Shown piece by piece: positions 7,965-16,155 of a DNA stretch of 25,274 nt; within the stretch, counting starts at the first letter, position 1; every line of letters starts with the position of its first letter. The DNA comes from CAYVUI01 sp964454745. GTDB lineage: Bacteria > Planctomycetota > Phycisphaerae > Sedimentisphaerales > Anaerohalosphaeraceae. The notes below the pieces were generated by a model, which worked only from the letters and a program-made list of their open reading frames with translations, was not told the origin of the DNA and did no database searches. The stretch covers positions 1-25,274 of the forward strand of contig CAYVUI010000067.1 in assembly GCA_964454745.1 (NCBI GenBank), read 5' to 3'. The translations under genes were made by a program, and so were the position numbers.

Positions 7965-8951
7965 TTATTTGATGGCCTTGAGAAGTGTCTCAAAGGTTTC
8001 GTGGTAGTCGCAGCAGAGGGCGCGGGTTCCGGATTCGTCGATGTTTCCGCCGCCGATGCCGAAGGTGGCAAAGCCCGCCAGGCGGATGGAGCAAACGCCG
8101 GCGCCGCTGTCTTCGATGCCGATGACCTGGTTTCTGTGCTCGAATTCGATGCCCAGGCCCACGCGGGCGACTTCGGCGTACAGCCACGGGTGGGGTTTGG
8201 GAGAAAGTTCACCGAGGGTGCCTGTTTCGCCCTTTCGAAGCGGGAAGCCGGCGGTGATGATCGCATCGTAAAAGTCCTTTGGATCGCCCATTTCGAGGGT
8301 GTCGAAAGCGGAAACGATCTCGGGGTAGGCCTTTTCGTACAGGCCGGAGGTGACCAGACCGAGCTTAACGCCCATGCTTTTGAGTTCGAGGAGGAATTCC
8401 TTGATGCCCGGGGAGGGTTTGAAGGCGCCGGGGCGGCCTTTGCCCTTCATGATGAGGTCCATTTCGCGGTGGGTGTGCTCGAAGTAGAATTTGCGGGCCT
8501 CTTCGACGGTTTTGTCGGGGCAGTATTTGGTAATGCAGTGCTTGAGGTGCTCGGAGACAGAGTGGCCGGAAACGTAGGGGATGTCGGCTTCTTCGAGCTT
8601 GAAGTTCGCATCGCCCAGCAGCGAGGCGGTGGTTTGCTCGATAATCCAGATCCAGAACTCCTCGGAGCGGACGGTGGTGCCGTCGAGGTCCATGAGTACG
8701 GCCTTGAGGGGCTTTTCCATTTTAACCGGATGGACGGGGTAATAGGCGGGGTAGCCCATTTTGCTCTGTACGAAAGCGAGGGAGGTGTCTTCAAAGCAGA
8801 TGAACTCGACCTTTTTATCGCCGGTGGATACGATGGAAACGACGCCGTTTTGGCCTTTTTTGTAGAAGCCGTCCGAGCAGGCATCAAGATTAAACATGCC
8901 CGAATCGGGGCCGAAAGTACCGATATTTGGTATATGGACCTGGTCACTCAT
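7965..8951 (-). CDS. HAD-superfamily hydrolase with ~80-residue N-terminal extension
   Basis: 328 residues from the ATG at 8951; a GTG 7 codons upstream is possible, but AAGGAG sits better for this ATG. Residues from about 83 form a complete HAD phosphatase/mutase domain: DLDGT (88-92, nucleophile Asp88), LVTSG near 200, PKPHPW near 253 and GIEDSGAGV near 279-287. The large helical cap between motifs I and II is of the beta-phosphoglucomutase/phosphatase type. Residues 1-80 precede the normal start of the fold, look like a small beta-rich domain, and hold VSTGDKKVEFICFED. I do not recognise this extension. Cytoplasmic, with no signal peptide. The substrate is probably a small phosphorylated metabolite, which is inference. 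A terminator follows it, so it appears to be a single-gene unit. Confidence 0.87.
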   Translation of the reverse strand: MSDQVHIPNIGTFGPDSGMFNLDACSDGFYKKGQNGVVSIVSTGDKKVEFICFEDTSLAFVQSKMGYPAYYPVHPVKMEKPLKAVLMDLDGTTVRSEEFWIWIIEQTTASLLGDANFKLEEADIPYVSGHSVSEHLKHCITKYCPDKTVEEARKFYFEHTHREMDLIMKGKGRPGAFKPSPGIKEFLLELKSMGVKLGLVTSGLYEKAYPEIVSAFDTLEMGDPKDFYDAIITAGFPLRKGETGTLGELSPKPHPWLYAEVARVGLGIEFEHRNQVIGIEDSGAGVCSIRLAGFATFGIGGGNIDESGTRALCCDYHETFETLLKAIK

Positions 8952-9272
8952 TTTCCTGAATTCTCCTTGCACTGAGATTTTTCACGTTCTTTTGTCAACA
9001 CATTTGGCTGGGCACTATAAGGAAAAGGCAAAGGTATGTCAAAGCAAAATCAGGTAAATGGAAATTTTTCCGGGCCGTTTTTGTATATAAATCGGTTTTG
9101 TGACGATATTTAGGAATATGAGCAGAACCGCAGAGTGTTAATACTGGTATTGAAATACAGGAAATAACAAAAAATTAATATTTCTCTGCTCTATTTCGCG
9201 TTAGAATCCTGTATAAAACAGGTAGATTAAGCTTTTTGGCAAATTTGAGAACAGAATCCGGCTGAGTGACCA
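8952..9272. other. Intergenic region between divergent HAD and HEAT-repeat genes
   Basis: 321 bases without a convincing gene. It must hold the promoters of two divergent units. A small inverted repeat, CCTGT-ATAAA-ACAGG (9208-9222), encloses a TATAAA that could be a -10 box for the rightward gene, but no good -35 box accompanies it. Confidence 0.5.
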
Positions 9273-11483
9273 GTGAAAATTATCCAGAAATCATTGTTTT
9301 TCATATTGATAACCGCATTTGCCCTGTCGGGGCCGGTTTTTTTGCATGCCGCGGGGAATGATCCTGACGAGGAACTGACGCGGCAGCTTCGCATCTATAA
9401 AGACGCCCTAATCAGCTCGACGTCGGAGGAGATTCGCTATGACGCGGCGGTTTCGCTGCTTTTGTGGGATCATCCGCAGGCGGTGGGTGCGGTTGTTGAG
9501 ATTTTGTCGAATGTTTCGGCCGGGCCGGCGCGGCTGGCGATTGTCAAAGCTTTGGCGGACAGCCAGGCGGCGGTGCCGGACAAGGAGGTGTATTTTGAGC
9601 CGCTGATGAAAATGCTGCTGGAAACGAAGGAGGGGATTGGACAGGCGGCGGCGCAGGCTTTGACCATCTATGATTATGACAAGGCGGGTGTGCGGCTCCA
9701 GGAGCTGGTGTATTCGCAGGAGCTGGACAAGGCGATTCGGCTCAATATCCTCTACGCGTTGAAGCTTCGCAGTGAGAAGGAGGCGGTTTCGGTTTTGATT
9801 AAGCTTTTGGATGATCCGAACCGGGATATTGCCGGGGCCGCGGAGAAGGCTTTGCAGGAGATGTTCGGTTACCCGGTGGGCACGGAGCGGGGTGTTTGGG
9901 AGAGTATTTTGCGGGAACTGCCGAATAAGTCGCGGCAGGAGATCATGAAGGACCGGCTGGGCAGCCAGAGCCGCAGGATCAATGAGCTGCGGGAGCAGGC
10001 GGATTACTGGAAGAACCTGTACCTGACGATGCTGGAGAACCAGTACGAGCATTCGGACGAGGTTTCGCGGGGTAAGTTGATTATCGAGAAGCTCGGGGCG
10101 CAGAGTTCTCCGGTCAAGCTGTGGGCACTGGGCAAAGTCGCGAAGCGGTCGAGCGCGACGGTGCTGCCTGAAGAGCAGATTCGGCCGGTGATACTGGATT
10201 TGATCGATGACGCGGACCCGGCGGTACGGCTAAATACCGCACAGGTGCTCTCGAAGATGAGCGAACTGAACCCGGCCCAGGAGCTTTTGGACCAGTTGCA
10301 GAAGGAACAGGATACGGACGTGCAGATCGCGCTGCTCGAGGCGCTGGGCGAAGCGACGTATTTCGCGCTTTCGCCGGGGTCGAAGATTACGCTGGATGTT
10401 GCCACACGGGACCAGACGCTGTTTTGGGCGCGTAAATTCACCCGGGAGGATTTGCCCGAGAAGATTACCCGCGGCGTGAACGTGATGCGGAAGCTGCTGG
10501 AACTCAACGGTTTTTCGACCGAGCAGATGAACGAGCATTTGAATTTGATCGCGAACCGGTATGAAGAGCTTTTGCAGGCGGGGGATATCGAGACAGCAAG
10601 CCGGATTCTGGGCGAAATGGCCCGCCTGTGTGCCCATAATGGGCCGCTGAAGGCCCGATGCGCAAGGCGGTTTGGCCCGGCGTTTACGCAGGCGTTCGCG
10701 GCGGAAAGTGCATCACTCCAGCGTGCAGGGCTGGCGGGTCTGGCGAATATCGATCCGCTGCTGGCGCTCGAGCAGGTGCGGCAGACTGATATCTCGAAAG
10801 AGGCGAACCAGTCGATACAAAATACGCTGATCGAGCTGGCAGAGTCGGTCGGGTCGGAGGCGGATTTGAAGTGGCTTCTGGCGATGCCGGTGACGAACGG
10901 GCAGACGGAATCGGCCCAGCAGGCGGCGGACGCGATTCTTGGCCGGGAGAGTGCGCGGACGGTGCTTACCTGGTACGGCAAAATGGAGGCGAACCTGACG
11001 GCGGTTCGCAAGGCGGAGCTTTTGAAGGCCGCGGAGAAGTCGGCCCAGGCCCAGAAGGATGTGGACGCCCTGAACGAGGCGCGGGAGAAGCTGGCGGGGG
11101 TGTATTTTGATACGAAGAAATACGCGGAGGCGGTTCCGCTTTATAAGGCGATTTTGGCGAGTGTGGCCGATGAGGCGAAGCGGGGGGCTGTGAACGAGAA
11201 GCTGATGCAGGCGGCCCTGCTGACAGGGGATGCGAAGACGGCGGCGGATGTGTTCGCGATGCATGTGAGCAAAAACAACGCAAGTGCCAACGACGCGATG
11301 GTACAAATGCTGGAGGGGTACTTTGCCAACGGGACGATGACCAGCGAGGCAAAGCTGGGGATGCTGGCGGCACTGGAACAGGCGGTGGACGCGGGGCAAA
11401 AGCCGGGCTGGGCGGCGCAGATCGGCCAGTGGAAGGCGAAGCTTACGGCGGCGGAAGAACCCGCGCCGGCACCGGCGGGCTAG
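9273..11483 (+). CDS. Exported HEAT-repeat / TPR-like scaffold protein
   Basis: 736 residues. It starts with GTG at 9273; an in-frame stop two codons upstream and no in-frame ATG before the signal peptide fix this start, although the ribosome binding site is weak. The signal peptide is residues 1-27 (SLFFILITAFALSG core, ending LHAAG). Residues about 35-200 and 275-365 form helical HEAT-like repeats (EAVSVLIKLLDDPNRDIAGA, VILDLIDDADPAVRLNTAQ). A coiled-coil-like stretch lies near 230-265, and residues about 600-700 read as TPR-like helices (YAEAVPLYKAILAS). It ends in an Ala/Pro tail. It is probably a periplasmic or membrane-associated protein-binding scaffold; no catalytic motif is seen. The next gene, truB, begins 18 bases later, so the two may be cotranscribed. 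Confidence 0.82.
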   Translation: MKIIQKSLFFILITAFALSGPVFLHAAGNDPDEELTRQLRIYKDALISSTSEEIRYDAAVSLLLWDHPQAVGAVVEILSNVSAGPARLAIVKALADSQAAVPDKEVYFEPLMKMLLETKEGIGQAAAQALTIYDYDKAGVRLQELVYSQELDKAIRLNILYALKLRSEKEAVSVLIKLLDDPNRDIAGAAEKALQEMFGYPVGTERGVWESILRELPNKSRQEIMKDRLGSQSRRINELREQADYWKNLYLTMLENQYEHSDEVSRGKLIIEKLGAQSSPVKLWALGKVAKRSSATVLPEEQIRPVILDLIDDADPAVRLNTAQVLSKMSELNPAQELLDQLQKEQDTDVQIALLEALGEATYFALSPGSKITLDVATRDQTLFWARKFTREDLPEKITRGVNVMRKLLELNGFSTEQMNEHLNLIANRYEELLQAGDIETASRILGEMARLCAHNGPLKARCARRFGPAFTQAFAAESASLQRAGLAGLANIDPLLALEQVRQTDISKEANQSIQNTLIELAESVGSEADLKWLLAMPVTNGQTESAQQAADAILGRESARTVLTWYGKMEANLTAVRKAELLKAAEKSAQAQKDVDALNEAREKLAGVYFDTKKYAEAVPLYKAILASVADEAKRGAVNEKLMQAALLTGDAKTAADVFAMHVSKNNASANDAMVQMLEGYFANGTMTSEAKLGMLAALEQAVDAGQKPGWAAQIGQWKAKLTAAEEPAPAPAG

Positions 11484-11501
11484 CGATAAAACAAATATTT
11501 C

Positions 11502-12167
11502 ATGCCTATGGATTTTAACGGGAAATTGATCGGGATTAATAAGCCGCTGGGGATTACGTCTCATGATGTGGTGGACCGTGTGCGGAGGATTACGGGGATT
11601 CGCAAGGTGGGGCACGCCGGGACGCTGGACCCGCTGGCCAGCGGGGTGCTGGTGGTCGGGATCGGCCGGGCGGCGACGCGGCAGTTGCAGGGGATTTGCG
11701 ATACATCCAAGGAGTACGCGGCGGATGTGCGGCTGGGCAGGTATTCGCAGACGGATGATGAGGAGGGAGAGAAGACGGCGGTGGAGGTAAAGGATGTGCC
11801 GGGGCGAGAGCGGATCGAGCAGGTGCTGGCGGGGTTTACCGGAGAGATCGAGCAGGTGCCGCCGGTGTATTCGGCGGTGAAGATTGACGGGCGGGCGGCG
11901 TATAAGTATGCGCGGAAGAACCAGGCGCTGGATATGACCAAGCGTGTGCGGAAGGTGCGGATTGATGAGATTGAGCTTTTGGAGTATGCGTGGCCGGATT
12001 TGAAGCTGCGGGCGGTGACCGGCGCGGGGGTGTATATCCGCACGCTGGCCAGGGATATCGGGGCGGCCCTGGAAACGGGGGGTTACCTTACCGGGCTCGT
12101 GCGGACGCGAGTGGGGGAGTACAGGATTGAGGATGCGGTGACGCTGGAGGATTTGGAAGGCATGTGA
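11502..12167 (+). CDS. truB: tRNA pseudouridine(55) synthase
   Basis: Makes pseudouridine 55 in the T-loop of tRNAs. 221 residues with the TruB core: KLIGINKPLGITSHDVV at the N-terminus, HAGTLDPLASGVL (38-50) with catalytic Asp43, the YAADVRLG strand, the PPVYSAVKIDGRAAYKYAR substrate-binding segment, and GVYIRTLARDIGAAL near the end. It stops after the catalytic domain and lacks the C-terminal PUA or TruB_C domain that brings many homologues to about 300 residues; short forms are known, so it need not be damaged. The start may be Met1 or Met3 (11508); neither has a clear ribosome binding site, which suggests translational coupling to the gene 18 bases upstream. Confidence 0.95.
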   Translation: MPMDFNGKLIGINKPLGITSHDVVDRVRRITGIRKVGHAGTLDPLASGVLVVGIGRAATRQLQGICDTSKEYAADVRLGRYSQTDDEEGEKTAVEVKDVPGRERIEQVLAGFTGEIEQVPPVYSAVKIDGRAAYKYARKNQALDMTKRVRKVRIDEIELLEYAWPDLKLRAVTGAGVYIRTLARDIGAALETGGYLTGLVRTRVGEYRIEDAVTLEDLEGM

Positions 12168-12174
12168 TTCTCGG

Positions 12175-12208
12175 CCCTCGACTTTGCTCGGGCGGAGGGG
12201 GATTTTTT
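12175..12208 (+). terminator. Weak candidate terminator after truB
   Basis: CCCTC (12175-12179) can pair with GAGGG (12195-12199), and six T follow at 12203-12208. The stem is short and the loop long. The text CCCTCGAC..GCTCGGGC also looks like a degenerate copy of the TTCGAC/CTCAGG repeat. Confidence 0.35.
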
Positions 12209-12345
12209 ATTTTATTAATGGGCCACAGATGACACAGATTTTCACAGATTTTTTTATTATAAATGGGCACAGTTGGTTACGTGATGATTTGCGATGTTGC
12301 GGCGGGTGGGTTTGGGAAGTTGGTTTATCGAGCCTTTGACTCGAC

Positions 12346-12370
12346 GATGTTGTGCAGGGCGCACAACATC
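12346..12370. repeat. Perfect 10-bp inverted repeat
   Basis: GATGTTGTGC (12346-12355) pairs with GCACAACATC (12361-12370) across AGGGC. There is no T-run on either side, so it is not an intrinsic terminator. It is one of a row of hairpins in this spacer. Confidence 0.8.
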
Positions 12371-12490
12371 AAGGATACGGTCTTCGACCGAGACCATTTT
12401 ATCTTGCCCATGCCGTCATGGTTTGAGGAGGAACAAGAAATGAGAGTTTTGACAACCCGGGGCACACGTCCGGAACGAGCGGCGGTAATG

Positions 12491-13600
12491 TTACTCTCTT
12501 TGAGATGCCTCATTTTCCTTGCTTTTTGATTTCTCCATTTCCTCAACAAACTTCTGAGCAAGCATCTGAGCTTCCACAATTTGCTCTTTGGTCATTTCTT
12601 CTCTTATTGATTTTTTCAAATCTGACACGTCAATATCCTGACTACCTGCTAATAAAACCCATTTATAAGCTTCGATATAATTCTCAACTACGCCCACCCC
12701 AAGAAAATACATTATACTAAGCTTGTTTTGAGCGTCTGCAAGCCCCTGTATTGCGGCCTTCTCATACCATTCAAAGGCTTTTTTAATATCCTTTGTTACA
12801 CCATCACCATTGTAATACATTACACCAAGATTATGTTGAGCTTTTGCATCACCCTGTAGTGCGGCCTTTTCATAACATTCAAAGGCTTTTTGATAATTTT
12901 CTGTTACACCCATACCACTGTAATACATTACACCAAGATTATGTTGAGCTTTTGCATCTCCTTTNNNNNNNNNNNNNNNNNNNNNNNNNNNNNNNNNNNN
13001 NNNNNNNNNNNNNNNNNNNNNNNNNNNNNNNNNNNNNNNNNNNNNNNNNNNNNNNNNNNNNNNNGCTTTTTGATAATCCTTTGTTACACCATCGCCATTG
13101 TAATACATCTGAGCAAGATTAAATTGAGCTTTTGCATCACCTTTCTCGGCTGCTTTTTCAAACCATTCAAAAGCTTTTTGATAATCCTTTGTTACACCAT
13201 CGCCATTGTAATACATCTGAGCAAGATAAAATTGAGCTTTTGCATCACCTTTCTCGGCTGCTTTTTCAAACCATTCGAATGCTTTTTGATAATCCTGCTC
13301 AACACCTTCAGCATAATAATACATCGAACCAATGAAATATTGAGCACCTGCATCACCCTGTAATGCCGCTTTTTCAAGCCATTTAAATGCTTTTTGATAA
13401 TTTTTTGTTACACCCATACCACTGTAATACATTACACCAAGATTATGTTGAGCTTTTGCATCTCCTTTTTCCGCTTCTTGAATCAATTGTTTTGCGTAAT
13501 CAGATAAGTTAGGATCTGTTTCAGCAAAAGAAAAACCAAGACCCAAAGAAGTGAATAGAACAATCAAAATAATTTTAGTTATTAATCCTTTGCTGTTCAT
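12491..13600 (-). CDS. Exported Sel1-repeat protein, interrupted by an assembly gap
   Basis: Signal peptide at residues 1-26 (KIILIVLFTSLGLGFSFA), then consecutive 36-residue Sel1-like helical repeats with the pattern KGDAKAQ-x-LG-x-MYY-x-G-GV-x-x-x-x-x-KAFEW-x-EKAA. Four are readable before the gap, about one falls in the gap, and three follow it. The tail (LKKSIREEMTKEQIVEAQML then a charged end) is the usual non-repeat cap. Sel1 proteins are protein-binding scaffolds, often in envelope signalling. GGAGAAGAGAC precedes the ATG at 13600. The 100 N at 12965-13064 are a nominal gap in near-identical 108-bp repeats, so the real repeat number and length are unknown. It is the last gene of the leftward surface-protein cluster. 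Confidence 0.88.
   Translation of the reverse strand: MNSKGLITKIILIVLFTSLGLGFSFAETDPNLSDYAKQLIQEAEKGDAKAQHNLGVMYYSGMGVTKNYQKAFKWLEKAALQGDAGAQYFIGSMYYYAEGVEQDYQKAFEWFEKAAEKGDAKAQFYLAQMYYNGDGVTKDYQKAFEWFEKAAEKGDAKAQFNLAQMYYNGDGVTKDYQKXXXXXXXXXXXXXXXXXXXXXXXXXXXXXXXXXXKGDAKAQHNLGVMYYSGMGVTENYQKAFECYEKAALQGDAKAQHNLGVMYYNGDGVTKDIKKAFEWYEKAAIQGLADAQNKLSIMYFLGVGVVENYIEAYKWVLLAGSQDIDVSDLKKSIREEMTKEQIVEAQMLAQKFVEEMEKSKSKENEASQRE
12965..13064. other. Assembly gap (100 N)
   Basis: Exactly 100 undetermined bases inside the Sel1 repeat array. The round number suggests a placeholder; tandem 108-bp repeats probably broke the assembly. Confidence 0.99.
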
Positions 13601-13626
13601 GTCTCTTCTCCTTTACATTAGTTTCT
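13598..13626 (-). repeat. Gene-junction repeat (start codon, RBS, fossil stop), copy 1
   Basis: 28 of 29 bases match 14304-14332. Read leftward, the segment is AGAAACTAA, then a purine-rich ribosome binding site (AAAGGAGAAGAGAC) and the ATG of the Sel1 gene. Here the TAA (13620-13618) is not the stop of the upstream gene but lies 20 bases past it, preceded by codons for K-R-N as in a PEP-CTERM tail. Confidence 0.8.
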
Positions 13627-13640
13627 CTTCCCATGAACAT

Positions 13641-14306
13641 TCAGCAATCGTTCGGATCGGCATAGCCGCAGTCCAGCCAATCCGAAGAGAATTGGCTCAA
13701 GTCGATGAAGTCAACCTTGCAGTCCTCGTTGGTATCGAACACGCTCTGCCGCTGGCAGATTTCCGCGCCGATGTCGTGTAGTTCGACACGTTCCATTTCA
13801 ATGGCAGTTATACTTATGCTGAACGAAGTACCATCTTCCCAGTTGCCGGTAAGACCATTGCTATCCCAAGCGTAATTATATGCATATATGTGGACTACTG
13901 GTTCTGCAATTTCCAGTCCGTCTAAGTAAAGACCAACCTCGGCATCAGTAAAATCTATATTATTAATATCTCCTCCAGTAACATGTACTTGAGCCGAGGT
14001 ATTATAAAATACAACAAGTTTATTTATGTCTCCACCTGTTATATTAATCCTGCCTTTTGCATTAGATCGCAAATAGATTCTTCTGTGTATAGTTCCTCCG
14101 CTCATATTAAAGGTTCCATCGTAAATATACAAGTATTCAAGAAATCCGTCCAGCATGGTCACGTTCGGTGGGGTATTTACTTTTTTGATGATGACGGTAT
14201 CATAATTGTCACCATCCGAAATAGTTCCATCAGAATAAAACAACTTCGCTGTACAGGCACTTACCAATGTTAACAAAACGATTGTAATAATTTGATAGTT
14301 CCTCAT
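13641..14306 (-). CDS. Secreted protein with C-terminal dockerin-like segment
   Basis: 221 residues. The N-terminus is MRNYQIITIVLLTLVSACTA: a signal peptide whose LVSAC could also be a lipobox (Cys18). Residues about 60-130 are built of short beta-strand repeats with a G-G-T/D-I pattern (FNMSGGTIHRRIYL, RINITGGDINKLV, VHVTGGDINNIDF), as in beta-helix adhesins. The C-terminus, DTNEDCKVDFIDLSQFSSDW, matches a single dockerin-like EF-hand repeat common in Phycisphaerae secreted proteins. No enzyme motif is seen. The ribosome binding site and start are near-identical to those of the Sel1 gene. The PEP-CTERM tail present in its three upstream neighbours is missing, and a remnant seems to remain downstream (13629-13618). 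Confidence 0.78.
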   Translation of the reverse strand: MRNYQIITIVLLTLVSACTAKLFYSDGTISDGDNYDTVIIKKVNTPPNVTMLDGFLEYLYIYDGTFNMSGGTIHRRIYLRSNAKGRINITGGDINKLVVFYNTSAQVHVTGGDINNIDFTDAEVGLYLDGLEIAEPVVHIYAYNYAWDSNGLTGNWEDGTSFSISITAIEMERVELHDIGAEICQRQSVFDTNEDCKVDFIDLSQFSSDWLDCGYADPNDC

Positions 14307-14332
14307 GTCTCTTCTCCTTTAAATTAGTTTCT
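14304..14332 (-). repeat. Gene-junction repeat, copy 2
   Basis: Nearly identical to 13598-13626. Here AGAAACTAA encodes the real R-N-stop of the HAF-repeat PEP-CTERM protein, and the following ribosome binding site and ATG belong to the dockerin-like gene. Confidence 0.85.
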
Positions 14333-15331
14333 TTTTCTCAGTGCAAGGCCGGCCAAAGCAAACAATGCCAGGCTGCACGGTTCAGGGACGGGGTTTAATA
14401 AAAAGGCTCGGCCATGCCCTTCTGGGTTATTGCCAAAACCTACAATTTGTCCCTTATTATTGATATCATAAGCGTAAATTAATTCCCAATTGGTTTCTTG
14501 ATTAACAAGGTCATTTAGATTGTTTAGAGTTCCTTCAAACCATATTGCTGCATGTCCACCATCCATCATGCCAACAACTTGACCTTTATCATTGATGCTA
14601 TGAGCTTGCATACCAGGAATATCTATAATACTTTCATTCTCCCATAGAAAAGAACCTGTATTTGTTCGTCCTACTATCTGCCCAGCATCATTTATACCTC
14701 TTGCGGCTATAGTGTTATTACCTAAATTTGTCATAACTCCATTGTCCCATATGAACGCACGCAGGTCGCCGTTTAAAGTTCTGCTGCTCCCCACAATCTG
14801 TCCATAATTATTAATATCGTCCACATCTGTTAAATCACCTCCCAGAGTTCCTATTTCCATCATTTCTGTATCTTTGTAAAGGAAAGCGCTGTTTTCTCCA
14901 GTAGGTGACGTATATTCACCGATAATCCATCCATTGCTATTAATAGTGCTAGCTTCAGAATAGTTCCCTGGCAATGTGTGTATATCGCTTATTATTCCGT
15001 CGCTCCAAAGAAATGCATGCCAATTATTACTATCAACTCGACTACCGCCCACAACCATTCTGTTATCATTAATTCCATATGCTTGGCTGTGATCGGAATT
15101 ATTACCAGAGATTGTTCCTATATCCTTAATTATTCCTTTTTCCCACAAAAAAGCATGTGATGTTGATGGTGATATGTGGCTCACACCTACTATTTGACCT
15201 TTATTGTTGATAGAATGAGCATAGCTTGTATTTTCTCCCAAAGTACCTAAGTCAATAAGCTCATATTCCACAGCATGAACAGAAGATACAGTGCACATGA
15301 AGCAAATAATTACAATTAAACCTTTCCTCAT
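14324..15331 (-). CDS. HAF-repeat extracellular protein with PEP-CTERM sorting signal
   Basis: 335 residues. Signal peptide MRKGLIVIICFMCTVSSVHA. The body is a series of about seven 'HAF' repeats (HAFLWEKGIIKDIGT, HAFLWSDGIISDIHT, RAFIWDNGVMTNLG, alternating with INNKGQIVG, INNYGQIVG, INDAGQIVG), a beta-propeller-like extracellular repeat. The C-terminus has the tripartite PEP-CTERM signal: VPEP, the hydrophobic CSLALFALAGLAL, and RKRN. In other bacteria such signals are handled by an exosortase for surface anchoring; no exosortase is in the window. Gaps to the neighbours are 17 and 21 bases, so it is in an operon. Function beyond surface display unknown. Confidence 0.92.
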   Translation of the reverse strand: MRKGLIVIICFMCTVSSVHAVEYELIDLGTLGENTSYAHSINNKGQIVGVSHISPSTSHAFLWEKGIIKDIGTISGNNSDHSQAYGINDNRMVVGGSRVDSNNWHAFLWSDGIISDIHTLPGNYSEASTINSNGWIIGEYTSPTGENSAFLYKDTEMMEIGTLGGDLTDVDDINNYGQIVGSSRTLNGDLRAFIWDNGVMTNLGNNTIAARGINDAGQIVGRTNTGSFLWENESIIDIPGMQAHSINDKGQVVGMMDGGHAAIWFEGTLNNLNDLVNQETNWELIYAYDINNKGQIVGFGNNPEGHGRAFLLNPVPEPCSLALFALAGLALRKRN

Positions 15332-15352
15332 TTTCTTCTCCTTCCAGTAAAG

Positions 15353-16063
15353 TTAACTTCTCTTCCTCATCGCCACACCAGCCAAAGCAAACAACGCCAG
15401 GCTGCAGGGTTCGGGGATAAATGTTATATCTGCATTATCATAAAGAAAAAAATGGTTGTTCAAGCTGTCTCCATTAACTAAAGTTCCTGTTAAAGTCCCT
15501 GCCAGATAGACAATGCCATGATTATCTATTCCTGGTAAACTATAATTGCTTGCAAAATCACCATACTCAACAGGAGTGCCATTGATTTTAAAGTCATAAC
15601 CTACGAACTCTATAAGACTCGAATGTTCACCGAAGCTATAACCTGCAAATATCTCCTTCTCAAACGTACCTCCACGCACGGTTATCCTGCCATTTTCATA
15701 ACTTCTCAATTGGTGCTCTAACAACACATCTTCAATTATAGTATAGCTATTATCTCTGCCTTCGATTACACCTTTAACAATACCACCATATACAGAAAGT
15801 TTTGTAGAATCATTGGCATCTAAATTACCCCCAATTTGACCAGCGTAAAGATTGATTATCGAATTATTACATCCACTTAATCCATCAACAATATTCCCAC
15901 CCTCAACAATATCTAACTGTGTGAGCGTCTCTGGGCTATTATAATCGAGTCTTACAAAATCATTTATTTCATAATCTACTACATGTATTTGATTATCCCG
16001 GAAATCTACGCGTCCCCACAATAAACCTGAACACACAAAAAGTATTACAGCAAATGTCCTCAT
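15353..16063 (-). CDS. Small PEP-CTERM secreted protein, beta-repeat body
   Basis: 236 residues. The N-terminal hydrophobic segment is FAVILFVCSGLLWG. The middle is strand-rich with G-G-x-V/I turns (IVEGGNIVDGLSG, LSVYGGIVKGVIEG, ITVRGGTFEKEIFAG), resembling the short beta-repeats of the dockerin-like protein two genes downstream. It ends FIPEP, CSLALFALAGVAM and RKRS, a PEP-CTERM signal almost identical to that of its neighbours. GGAAGGAG stands about 8 bases before the ATG. The gap to the upstream FGE-fold gene is 22 bases. No catalytic motif; probably a surface or matrix protein. Confidence 0.85.
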   Translation of the reverse strand: MRTFAVILFVCSGLLWGRVDFRDNQIHVVDYEINDFVRLDYNSPETLTQLDIVEGGNIVDGLSGCNNSIINLYAGQIGGNLDANDSTKLSVYGGIVKGVIEGRDNSYTIIEDVLLEHQLRSYENGRITVRGGTFEKEIFAGYSFGEHSSLIEFVGYDFKINGTPVEYGDFASNYSLPGIDNHGIVYLAGTLTGTLVNGDSLNNHFFLYDNADITFIPEPCSLALFALAGVAMRKRS

Positions 16064-16085
16064 GTTCCCACTCCTTCCCGAGCAG

Positions 16086-16155
16086 TTAACTTCTCTTCCT
16101 CATTACAACACCAGCCAAAGCGAACAATGCCAGGCTGCACGGTTCAGGAACGGAG
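16086..16155 (-). repeat. PEP-CTERM coding repeat (also at 15353-15422 and 14324-14393)
   Basis: The last ~70 bases of the three PEP-CTERM genes are highly alike as DNA, not only as protein. Starting at the stop codon, the copies at 16086 and 15353 share TTAACTTCTCTTCCTCAT, and all three share the run around GCCAGGCTGCA. The gene bodies above it are unrelated. Confidence 0.8.

Larger units (their letters stand above)
12168..12490. other. Convergent intergenic region with stacked hairpins and repeat debris
   Basis: About 320 bases with no credible full-length gene. In order it holds CCACAGATGACACAGATTTT (12232-12251, a simple repeat style often seen in intergenic DNA), TCGAG/CTCGA (12329-12345), the perfect hairpin at 12346-12370, CGGTC-TTC-GACCG (12378-12390, shared with 260-272), and a small frame from 12440 with a strong GAGGAGG 8 bases upstream that stops at 12529 and overlaps the end of the Sel1 gene. 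Confidence 0.6.

Noticed and set aside
7905..8975. 356-codon rightward frame opposite the HAD gene
   Set aside because: It begins in the terminator hairpin and is antisense to a complete HAD motif set; high-GC codon bias keeps the opposite strand open.
12793..13363. Rightward repeat-containing frames opposite the Sel1 gene
   Set aside because: Antisense reading of the 108-bp Sel1 repeats; His- and Cys-rich periodic peptides are an artefact. The regular repeat is also not a CRISPR array, since there are no unique spacers.
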